Origin: JABDGV01 sp964577935
GTDB taxonomy: Bacteria; Chlamydiota; Chlamydiia; Chlamydiales; FEN-1388
Length of the DNA: 64,000 nucleotides
Assembly: GCA_964577935.1 (NCBI GenBank)
Contig: CAZOAJ010000009.1
Coordinates: forward strand, 1 to 64,000
Direction of reading: 5' to 3'
Part shown: piece by piece, positions 52,113-59,850 of the stretch
How positions within the stretch are numbered: the first letter of the stretch is position 1
Layout: every line of letters begins with the position of its first letter
Program-made: the position numbers and the translations under genes
Notes under the pieces: model-generated
Seen by the model: the letters and a program-made list of their open reading frames with translations, nothing else
Told to the model about the DNA's origin: nothing
Databases searched by the model: none

Positions 52113-53040
52113 CCTATCGACTGACGTTCTTTACAAACGCGCCGAGATGCTTTCTCGAGCGCGTTCTTTTTTTTCTGAAAGAGCCATTTTTGAAGTAGAT
52201 ACTTTTCATTTGGCAAAAGCCCCCTCTATTGACACTCATATTGACCTCTTCTCATGTGTTCTTTCTACACACGAAAAACGCTACCTTCTGTCAAGTCCTG
52301 AATATCCAATGAAACGACTTCTCGCTGCAGGCTCTCCCGATATCTATCAGCTTGCACACGTATATAGAAATGAGTATTCAAGCAACCGACACAGTCCTGA
52401 ATTTATGATGGCTGAATGGTATCGGAAAGGAATTGCATTCTCTGAGATGATTGAAGAGACTTGTCTCTTTTGCGAACTATTTTTAGGACAAACTAAAAGA
52501 CGATATCTCTCGTATGCTCAAGCCTTCAAAGAGATCCTGGGGATAGATCCCTTATCCTGCACTAGGGAAGAGTTACTTGAAGAGCTGAACAAACAACAAA
52601 TCGAGATACCTTCCGCGCTTGATCGCGATGATTTATTAAGCCTGTTGCTTACCTACTGCATTGAACCTACATTCGACCATAAAGAGTTAACGTGTCTTTA
52701 TCATTACCCAAAATCGCAGGCAGCGCTCGCAACCCTTGTACAAACAAAAGAAGGAAAGGTTGCAGAAAGGTTTGAAATATACTGCGGGGGCCTTGAACTC
52801 GCAAATGGATACCATGAAGATAGATTAAGCGCAGAACTACGCAAGCGATTTCTCACATCTAATGAAAATCGTAAAGCGATGGGAAAGGAAGAATATCCCC
52901 TTGACGAGGCATTTCTCAAGGCCAACGGGGATATTCCCGACTGTTGCGGTGTTGCCGTGGGCTTTGATCGACTGATGATGCTGCATCTAAAAACCGAGAC
53001 GATCGAACAGGCTCACCCACTACCTTGGAATCAGGCATAA
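52105..53040 (+). CDS. epmA: EF-P lysine lysyltransferase (EpmA/GenX/PoxA)
   Basis: 311 aa from GTG 52105, which overlaps the efp stop by eight bases; the frame is open further upstream inside efp, but the family starts near here. It is a class II lysyl-tRNA synthetase paralogue without the anticodon domain. Motif 2 region: VYRNEYSSNRHSPEFMMAEWYRK. Motif 3: CCGVAVGFDRLMMLHL. YLLSSPEYPMKRLLAAG, FDHKELTCLYHYPKSQAALA and RFEIYCGGLELANGYHE match E. coli EpmA. It transfers beta-lysine to EF-P. The efp-epmA coupling makes substrate and enzyme co-expressed. Confidence 0.94.
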   Translation: MSNLSTDVLYKRAEMLSRARSFFSERAIFEVDTFHLAKAPSIDTHIDLFSCVLSTHEKRYLLSSPEYPMKRLLAAGSPDIYQLAHVYRNEYSSNRHSPEFMMAEWYRKGIAFSEMIEETCLFCELFLGQTKRRYLSYAQAFKEILGIDPLSCTREELLEELNKQQIEIPSALDRDDLLSLLLTYCIEPTFDHKELTCLYHYPKSQAALATLVQTKEGKVAERFEIYCGGLELANGYHEDRLSAELRKRFLTSNENRKAMGKEEYPLDEAFLKANGDIPDCCGVAVGFDRLMMLHLKTETIEQAHPLPWNQA

Positions 53041-53044
53041 AAAA

Positions 53045-53069
53045 GGGAGAGAGAATTTACTTCTCTCCC
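53045..53069. terminator. Hairpin downstream of epmA
   Basis: GGGAGAGAG (53045-53053) pairs with TTCTCTCCC (53061-53069) around a seven-base A/T-rich loop, five bases past the epmA stop and 34 bases from the stop of the convergent membrane-protein gene. Only a short T run (CCTTT) follows on the plus strand, and AAAA precedes it, giving a T tract on the minus strand, so it can act in both directions. Confidence 0.7.
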
Positions 53070-53102
53070 CCTTTGGGAACCCAAGTCACCTAGCAAATGT
53101 CA

Positions 53103-54146
53103 TTAAGCAGCTTGAGCCTGCGGTGTGCAACATCCAAACAACTTGTTGTGTATAGATAAAGTCGCCGTTTTAGCTTTATCGTAGATCCATTCGGCATTGT
53201 TCATTGCCTTAGGATCAAATATATCTTCACGCATAAAGAGTTGTTTACCTGCCCACACAGTGAATGATGTAAGGCTTAAGGCGCCTGTGCCAATTCCTAA
53301 AGCTAAAACATTTATCGGAGTGAAGAGGAGAAGAGCATTAATTACAAGTCCGCCAACTGAAAGCGCTGTTGTAAAGACTTCTAGAGAAAGCGTAAGTGTT
53401 GCCCTACCTTTGAGTTTGCTGTAAAACTCTTCAACATCAACTAAAACAGACTCATCTTTACTCTCAAGTCGTTTTATTAATCCATCAACGCGGCTAGCTA
53501 AGTTTGCAGATTTGGAAAGCTCCAAGGTTTTCTCAATCTCTTTGATATCTCTTTTTTTCAACTCATTGAGCGCACTCATCGCATTTTCATGAGTGTCAAG
53601 GCTTTGACTTCCCGATCGAATAACTGAAAACGTTCTCCCTTTGCCGATAAGATCCCAAATGCCTAAAGCAGTACCAAGAGCAGAGCAAGGAAGAGCTATA
53701 ACATCTAAGAAAGGGATCTTAGGCGCATCTTTTATGATGTTGAAAGTCTTAAGCAGTTTAAATGGGGAAACAATCTGACTTAGAAAAGATTTAACTCCAG
53801 CCACAGAATCAAGAACCGATCGGACGAATGTACCCCAATTGTCAGCATTTAAAGCTTTAGAAACTTTTGTGCCAAACTTTGCGATTTCAAAAGGGAGTAA
53901 AGCCACACCAACGATGCCAAAACCTTTCGTTATCTGTTGAATAGATTCGGGAATAGAAGGAATATCTGCAATTTTACATGAATTATCGGCAATGGCGAGC
54001 GAACTTGTAACAGCGCCAAAGATTTTCTTAATATTTTTCAGTACTTTTTCAGTACCAGAGAGAACCTTTTTTGGTGTTACAGCGTCCTTCTTATCAACTT
54101 CTTGAGGATAAAACTCTTTAAAAGAACTACCTTGAACTGGTCTCAT
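53103..54146 (-). CDS. Unidentified membrane protein (inclusion-protein-like)
   Basis: 347 aa from ATG 54146 (a TTG at 54155 is also possible). No family recognised. Near residues 260-310 there is a long bilobed hydrophobic region (LEVFTTALSVGGLVINALLLF, then INVLALGIGTGALSLTSF) separated by a short turn, the layout of chlamydial inclusion membrane proteins. Two weaker hydrophobic stretches lie near residues 75-90 and 160-180. The rest is helical and basic, and the C-terminus is FGCCTPQAQAA. No Sec signal peptide is seen, which also fits a type III secreted inclusion protein. This function is inference from topology only. Confidence 0.6.
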   Translation of the reverse strand: MRPVQGSSFKEFYPQEVDKKDAVTPKKVLSGTEKVLKNIKKIFGAVTSSLAIADNSCKIADIPSIPESIQQITKGFGIVGVALLPFEIAKFGTKVSKALNADNWGTFVRSVLDSVAGVKSFLSQIVSPFKLLKTFNIIKDAPKIPFLDVIALPCSALGTALGIWDLIGKGRTFSVIRSGSQSLDTHENAMSALNELKKRDIKEIEKTLELSKSANLASRVDGLIKRLESKDESVLVDVEEFYSKLKGRATLTLSLEVFTTALSVGGLVINALLLFTPINVLALGIGTGALSLTSFTVWAGKQLFMREDIFDPKAMNNAEWIYDKAKTATLSIHNKLFGCCTPQAQAA

Positions 54147-54155
54147 ATTAACCAA

Positions 54156-54519
54156 CTAATATTGTTTATATTTAAAACTTAATTTATAAGACTAGTATAA
54201 ACAATTTGAATTAATTTTTCAACATCCATACCAACTATTTTAAAAACGAACTCACAAATTACGGATTAAAAGGCATCCTCCTTAGCGCGCATTGTCCTCT
54301 CTTCATCTTGTGAGAAAAATAAAACTCTTATTTACAAAAAGTCTCTTATAGTTCGATTCTCCCGTAACGAAATGAGCAAGCGCTCATATATGGCTGAACT
54401 AAATTGCTTCCTTATGTAGTTCGCTAAAGATTTAAGTTGCCCTGGATTGCAAAACGATCCCACTGAGTGGTGATTCACTGAGTAATAGCTACTTGTATTG
54501 AACAGTTAGGAGTTTTCTC
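54156..54519. other. Intergenic region without a gene
   Basis: About 360 A/T-rich bases between divergent genes. I see no ORF of substance and no RNA gene. It contains TGAGC-AAGC-GCTCA (a small hairpin near 54372) and two direct copies of CACTGAGT near 54462 and 54475, the first within an imperfect palindrome CACTGAGTG. AGGAG at 54508-54512 is the ribosome site of the first GT25 gene. Promoters for both flanking genes must lie here, but I cannot place them. Confidence 0.5.
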
Positions 54520-55500
54520 ATGATTACGCAATATCTCCGGTCGAACATCAGAATTGTACTCTTATTTTCTCTGATGATTGTTTCCTGCACAACTCTTCCT
54601 CTTTATGCTGGGATGGAAAGCTATTTCAAGAAGGTTTCGAACAAATCTAATAACCACTCGATGAAGAATATCGACTTCATCTACATGATCAATCTGGATC
54701 AGCGACCAGAAAAATTTGCCCAATCGCTCAATCAGCTCGAACCGTACGGCATTAGACCTTATCGTTTTTCAGCCGTGAATGGATGGGAGCTTTCCCTTGC
54801 AGACATAAATAACCTGGGAGTTGCTTATACTCGGGACATGACTCAAAAGATTATGGGAACGAGCTATCTTCCTAGCGATGAGGGAAAGCCAAGACATGGC
54901 GTTATAGAAAATGAAGGACAAACCTACTTTTGCCATTGCATGGCACGAGGTCCTATCGGAATCGTGCTCAGCCACCTTTCAATTTTACAAGACGCTCTCG
55001 ACTCGGGATATAAAACCATATGGGTGATGGAAGATGACATTCAAGTCATCCGAAATCCTCGGATACTTTCTAGCCTCGTTAAAGAATTAGATTCTCTTGT
55101 TGGAAGAAGAGGGTGGGACATTCTTTTTACCGATCAAGATACAAAAAATCAGAAAGGTGAATACGTTCCATGCCGAGGATATGCAAAACGGCCAAATTTT
55201 ACCCCATCTCACCCCGAGCGCTTTGCTCAAGTTCAAGATATAGGCTCTCAATTTAGAAAAATTGGAGCTCGTTATGGAGCCTATTCTATGATTATCCGAA
55301 GATCAGGAATGCAAAAAATCTTAAACTTTATAAAAAACCATAAAATCTTTCTTCCTTATGATATGGATTTTTACCTCCCAAATGATATCCGCATGTTTGC
55401 CGTTAAAGAAGATGTCGTTTCCACAATGATTAATGCTCTTTCCGATAACGGAAGCCCTGCATATCTCAATAAAAAAGAGAATTTGGTCGTTGGAATATAA
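54520..55500 (+). CDS. Exported GT25-family glycosyltransferase, copy 1
   Basis: 326 aa. Signal sequence at residues 1-32 (IRIVLLFSLMIVSCTTLPLYAG; the Cys could be lipidated). The GT25 domain begins DFIYMINLDQRPEKFAQSL, followed by RPYRFSAVNGWEL, IGIVLSHLSILQDAL and IWVMEDDIQVI, where the acidic pair binds metal and nucleotide sugar. C-terminal half: IGARYGAYSMIIRRSGMQKIL and LPYDMDFYLPNDIRMF. GT25 enzymes add galactose or glucose to LPS cores, and in animals to collagen. Clear ribosome site AGGAG nine bases before ATG. Tandem paralogue of the next gene. The exported location is unusual for an LPS enzyme. Confidence 0.88.
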   Translation: MITQYLRSNIRIVLLFSLMIVSCTTLPLYAGMESYFKKVSNKSNNHSMKNIDFIYMINLDQRPEKFAQSLNQLEPYGIRPYRFSAVNGWELSLADINNLGVAYTRDMTQKIMGTSYLPSDEGKPRHGVIENEGQTYFCHCMARGPIGIVLSHLSILQDALDSGYKTIWVMEDDIQVIRNPRILSSLVKELDSLVGRRGWDILFTDQDTKNQKGEYVPCRGYAKRPNFTPSHPERFAQVQDIGSQFRKIGARYGAYSMIIRRSGMQKILNFIKNHKIFLPYDMDFYLPNDIRMFAVKEDVVSTMINALSDNGSPAYLNKKENLVVGI

Positions 55501-55532
55501 AACTTTCCTTACGTATATATCGCGAACAGTAA

Positions 55533-56495
55533 ATGAAGATTTTTTTTAGAAAACAGAGCCTCATAAAAAAAACAAGCTTTCGTCTGAACATATACCTTCT
55601 GCTGCTCTTTTTGAGCAGCACCTGTACACTCGGTGGAGAGCTTGTTGATTATCTCAAGAAGGCTGAAGGGAAAGTTGGCAATCATTCAATTCGAAACATA
55701 GATTTCATCTACATCATAAATCTTGATAAACGACCCGAAAAATATGCTCTTTGTCTTCACCAACTTGAGCCCTACGGGATAAATCCCTATCGATTTTCAG
55801 CAATAAATGGATGGGAACTTCCTTTGAAAGTGATCAATAATGTTGGAATCAGAGGCTTAACTCATTTTGACTTCTTTCTCAAAGGGACTGTTTTCAAGGA
55901 AAACGATACACATAGCAATGAGATTATTAGCTCAGCTCATAAAACATATTATGCTCAAGGAATGAAAAAGGCTCATATAGGAATCGTATTAAGTCATATT
56001 TCAGTTCTTCAAGACGCCTATGAATCTGGTTATGAAACTATCTGGGTAATGGAAGATGACATTCTTGTTCATGAAAACCCGAATTCTCTTTCGGAATATA
56101 TTGAAGAGTTAGATGACTCAGTAGGAAGTAAAAACTGGGACATCCTTTTTACAGACCCTGACACCGTGGATAGGACAGGAACTACTATACCCTGCAGAAG
56201 CTACCACCCAAAGCCAAACTTTACCCCTAAAAACCCGAGCAGGTTCTCAGTACAAGAAAATATAAGTCCCATCTTTAGAAAAATAGGTGCACGCTACGGT
56301 GCTTATTCAATGATCATACGAAGGTCTGGATTAAAAAAATTACTCGACTACTTCCATGCAACCCAAGTCTTCATGCCCTACGATATGGAATACTTTATGC
56401 CTGATGATATCCAACTTTACGTCATACGGCATGACGTTATATCCACCATTCCTGATGCACTTACCGACAACCTAAAACCTGGATATGCAGATTAA
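55533..56495 (+). CDS. Exported GT25-family glycosyltransferase, copy 2
   Basis: 320 aa, clearly a duplicate of the preceding gene (shared NIDFIY, INLDxRPEK, QLEPYGI, PYRFSA, INGWEL, IGIVLSH, IWVMEDDI, RKIGARYGAYSMIIRRSG). A signal-like N-terminus spans residues 15-36 (RLNIYLLLLFLSSTCTLGGE). Differences cluster around residues 105-150 and 215-245, which may alter acceptor or donor choice. There is no clear ribosome site before ATG 55533, 32 bases after the first copy, so it is probably translated from the same transcript. It overlaps the mfd stop by four bases on the opposite strand. Confidence 0.87.
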   Translation: MKIFFRKQSLIKKTSFRLNIYLLLLFLSSTCTLGGELVDYLKKAEGKVGNHSIRNIDFIYIINLDKRPEKYALCLHQLEPYGINPYRFSAINGWELPLKVINNVGIRGLTHFDFFLKGTVFKENDTHSNEIISSAHKTYYAQGMKKAHIGIVLSHISVLQDAYESGYETIWVMEDDILVHENPNSLSEYIEELDDSVGSKNWDILFTDPDTVDRTGTTIPCRSYHPKPNFTPKNPSRFSVQENISPIFRKIGARYGAYSMIIRRSGLKKLLDYFHATQVFMPYDMEYFMPDDIQLYVIRHDVISTIPDALTDNLKPGYAD

Positions 56496-59400
56496 AATTT
56501 CATAGAGGAAATAAGAGAAAGAGCCACTTTTTCTAACTGCTGTGGTGTGGAAATTTTAGGAATAATGACTTTCCGAACGATTTGCTGGGTTCCTTGCTTT
56601 TTCTCCACTGTCATTGATACCTTTTCGATCTTGATCAACGAAATACCTTTTCTTGCCGCCTCGGCCTTAATTCGAGATAGAGATTTAAGCCATAAAGCCT
56701 CTTCCGGAAGCTTGCCAAATCTATCCGTGATTTCATCAAAGAGGCTATCAACTTCTTGAAGGGTTATTGCTTCGCCAAGACGTTGATAGAATTCACAACG
56801 AATCTGCACATCATTGACATACAGCTCAGGAAATTTAGCATCGAAAGGAGATTCTATCTTGACATCAGCAGAATAGGAGGGAGCTTTACCTTGGATTGAA
56901 TCAACGGCTCTTTTTAACAACTTACAATAAAGATGAAACCCGATCGAAGATACATGTCCTGACTGCTCGGTTCCCAATATATCACCTGCCCCTCGTAACT
57001 CGAGATCTCGCATCGCCACTTTATATCCTCCTCCCCAACCTCCAGATTGAGCTATCGCTTCAATCCTTTTTCGGGTTATCTCTGGCAGGACACGGGACCG
57101 AGGGATCAGAAAGTAAGCAAATGCTCTACGGTTCCAACGACCAACCCTTCCTCTGAGCTGATAAAGATCTGAAATACCGAAATGATCCGCTCGTTCAATA
57201 ATCATTGTATTTGCATTTGGTATGTCAATTCCTGACTCAACAATTGAGGTTGCCACAAGAATATCGACATCTCCTTTCTTAAAGGAGTGAAAGACTAAAT
57301 CAATCTCATCAGGCTTCATTTGGCCATGCGCTACAGCTATACGAGCTTTTGGAAGAAGCTTTAGCAAACGATCTTGACAGTCAAAAATTGTTTCGACACG
57401 GTTGTGTATAAAGTAGGCTTGTCCATCCCTATTTAATTCACGTATGAGAGCGGTTTGAATGAGCTGATCATTTGGCTCTGCAATTATTGTCTTGATCGGC
57501 ACACGCTCCTGAGGAGGAGTAGAAATTGTAGAGAGATCGCGTGCGCCCACCAAAGACATATAGAGAGTTCTCGGAATTGGTGTTGCTGAAAGGGTTAGGC
57601 AGTCTACCCCTTGTTTTAAAATCTTTAAGTATTCTTTCGCTTTAACACCAAATCGCTGCTCTTCATCGATGATGAGAAGTCCTAAATCTTTAAAAATAAC
57701 ATCTTTTTGTATAAGGCGATGAGTTCCAACAACAATATCAATCAAACCTAAAGAGGCCTCTTCAAGAGTCCTTCGAATTTCTTTTGGTGTTTTAAACCTT
57801 GAAAGAACACCTACTCTCACCCCAAAAGGAGCCATTCGCTCTGAAAACGTATCAAAATGCTGCATAGCGAGAACTGTTGTGGGGACGAGTAGAGCTACCT
57901 GTTTTTTACCATCAACAACGGCCTTAAAAGCAGCTCTCATTGCGACTTCAGTCTTGCCGTAACCAACATCTCCGCAAATCAACCGATCCATGGCTCTATT
58001 GGAACACATATCATGCTTGACATCTTGTATCGCTCTCAACTGATCATCTGTCTCAATATACGCAAACTCATCTTCAAACTGCTTCATGAGATCTGAATCA
58101 GATGAAAATGAAAAACCTCCATGAAGGACACGTACGGCCTGAGATTTAAGAAGCCTATCGGCATAGCCGACTATCTCCTTCTCTGTCTTCTCTCGAAGTT
58201 TTTGCCATCGGTTTGTTCCAAGGGCATGAAGATTTGGCTTCTCCTCTTTTGTCCCAATATACTTACTCATGAGATGGGCTTGAGCTAACGGAACAAAAAG
58301 CTTTGACCCCTCTGCATATTCAAGTGAAAAAAATTCCTGAACAATCCCGTGGATATTGGGACGTGATTCAATTCCTAAAAACTTACCAATACCATGGTTA
58401 AAATGAACGACAGTATCACCTGGACTCAATTCAAAAGCATCACTTGAACCGCTTGAAAAGCTTCTTCGAACTGTTTCCTTCCGAAATTTAATCCGCCCTG
58501 TCAACTCAGTCATGGGGAAGTAAAGAGATGAAATGTCTCGCAATCCAAAGCCTGATGAAAGATATCCTCGGTCTATCTCAATAGGCTTTTCGTATCCAGC
58601 CTCTTTCAACTTTACTGACAGAGAGTTCTCTTCAACATCTGATTGAACAAAGAACCTACATGTTTGAACTTGTGGAGTGCAGGAAACCAAGGATGGAAGA
58701 ATCTCGTCCACAGAAAGATCACCATCCAAATGACATTCACGAGATATAAATTCAGGAATTGTCTCAAAGGTTGAATTCCACCTCATCACGGAAAAGTCAC
58801 GTGAGAACATTGAGAAGGTAATGGGCTCTCCATAAGAGCGGTCCGAATAGCTCCCTCTTTGAGGGCGACTTTCTTGCGGTGACAGCTGTTCTAGAGGATT
58901 TTTTGTGAAGCAAATGAGCTGGAATGGCTCAATCTGAGAAAAAAAATCGTTGATCCCCAAAAAAAGCGCTGAGCTTTTAGCCCCTAAAGACACAAAACTC
59001 GCCCAACGATCCTCTAAAAGCTCTAAATCATCTAGGATGATTATGGTGTCTTTGGGTAGATAGGTAAAAAGAGGAACGGCTTCACCATGCGATACAATTA
59101 AAGATTCCTCTGCTGTAGGAAGAACCTCTAACAAGCGTACAGGACCTGTAGATTTCTGAGTAATCTGATCGAACGAGCGAATACTCTCGACAGTATCACC
59201 AAAAAACTCAATACGATGAGGATAATTGTGCTGAGATGGATATACATCAATAATACCCCCTCGAACTGCAAAATCGCCTTTTTCAGAAACTTGTGGGACT
59301 TTTTTATATCCCATTTCAATAAACCGTTTCTGAATTTCTTCAAATTCGACCCGCTCGCCAGCCTCAATTCGTAAGGAAGATTTGGAGATTTCAGCTGAAG

Positions 59401-59806
59401 GTAGAACCTTTTGCAAGGTTGATTGCAACGTTGTTAAAACAACTCTTGGCATTATCTGTTCAATTGCCAAACTTTGAAGTGCTTCAAAGCGGGCTCCAAC
59501 AATTTCGGGAGAGGGAGCTATGCCCTCACTTGGGAGAGTTTCCCAGGCGGGTAACTCTAACACTGATCCTTTCAGAAAAAAGTCTAGATCATTTTTAAGA
59601 GCCATTTCTTCAGAACCAGCACCAGTTACCACAAGGATAGGCCTATTAAGCTGATCTCGAAGAGCTGCAATAACACAAGCTTTCATAGCTTGAGAGATGC
59701 CCTCAACCGCCACTTGATGGCTACTTTGAACAAGATCCAAAAAGACCGTGTTCAAAGTAGAAGAGCGAAGTTCGGGGAATCTTTCAAAGAGTCGTATATG
59801 ACTCAT
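56492..59806 (-). CDS. mfd: Transcription-repair coupling factor
   Basis: 1104 aa, full length. The N-terminal UvrB-like part (VTGAGSEEMALKNDLDFF, FEEIQKRFIEMGYKKVPQVSEKGDFAVRGGIIDVYP) is followed by the RNA-polymerase-interacting domain (DTVVHFNHGIGKFLGIE) and the RecG-like translocase (MDRLICGDVGYGKTEVAMRAA, LLIIDEEQRFGVKAKE, LTLSATPIPRTLYMSL, LRGRVGRWNRRAFAYF). The C-terminal TRCF domain closes it (ELYVNDVQIRCEFYQRL). It removes stalled RNA polymerase from DNA lesions and recruits UvrA. It is 44 bases downstream of alaS on the same strand, a pairing I also recall from Chlamydia. Confidence 0.96.
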   Translation of the reverse strand: MSHIRLFERFPELRSSTLNTVFLDLVQSSHQVAVEGISQAMKACVIAALRDQLNRPILVVTGAGSEEMALKNDLDFFLKGSVLELPAWETLPSEGIAPSPEIVGARFEALQSLAIEQIMPRVVLTTLQSTLQKVLPSAEISKSSLRIEAGERVEFEEIQKRFIEMGYKKVPQVSEKGDFAVRGGIIDVYPSQHNYPHRIEFFGDTVESIRSFDQITQKSTGPVRLLEVLPTAEESLIVSHGEAVPLFTYLPKDTIIILDDLELLEDRWASFVSLGAKSSALFLGINDFFSQIEPFQLICFTKNPLEQLSPQESRPQRGSYSDRSYGEPITFSMFSRDFSVMRWNSTFETIPEFISRECHLDGDLSVDEILPSLVSCTPQVQTCRFFVQSDVEENSLSVKLKEAGYEKPIEIDRGYLSSGFGLRDISSLYFPMTELTGRIKFRKETVRRSFSSGSSDAFELSPGDTVVHFNHGIGKFLGIESRPNIHGIVQEFFSLEYAEGSKLFVPLAQAHLMSKYIGTKEEKPNLHALGTNRWQKLREKTEKEIVGYADRLLKSQAVRVLHGGFSFSSDSDLMKQFEDEFAYIETDDQLRAIQDVKHDMCSNRAMDRLICGDVGYGKTEVAMRAAFKAVVDGKKQVALLVPTTVLAMQHFDTFSERMAPFGVRVGVLSRFKTPKEIRRTLEEASLGLIDIVVGTHRLIQKDVIFKDLGLLIIDEEQRFGVKAKEYLKILKQGVDCLTLSATPIPRTLYMSLVGARDLSTISTPPQERVPIKTIIAEPNDQLIQTALIRELNRDGQAYFIHNRVETIFDCQDRLLKLLPKARIAVAHGQMKPDEIDLVFHSFKKGDVDILVATSIVESGIDIPNANTMIIERADHFGISDLYQLRGRVGRWNRRAFAYFLIPRSRVLPEITRKRIEAIAQSGGWGGGYKVAMRDLELRGAGDILGTEQSGHVSSIGFHLYCKLLKRAVDSIQGKAPSYSADVKIESPFDAKFPELYVNDVQIRCEFYQRLGEAITLQEVDSLFDEITDRFGKLPEEALWLKSLSRIKAEAARKGISLIKIEKVSMTVEKKQGTQQIVRKVIIPKISTPQQLEKVALSLISSMKF

Positions 59807-59850
59807 ATCATCACCTAATTGATCCTATGGCATCGGCTCTCATTTGACTG

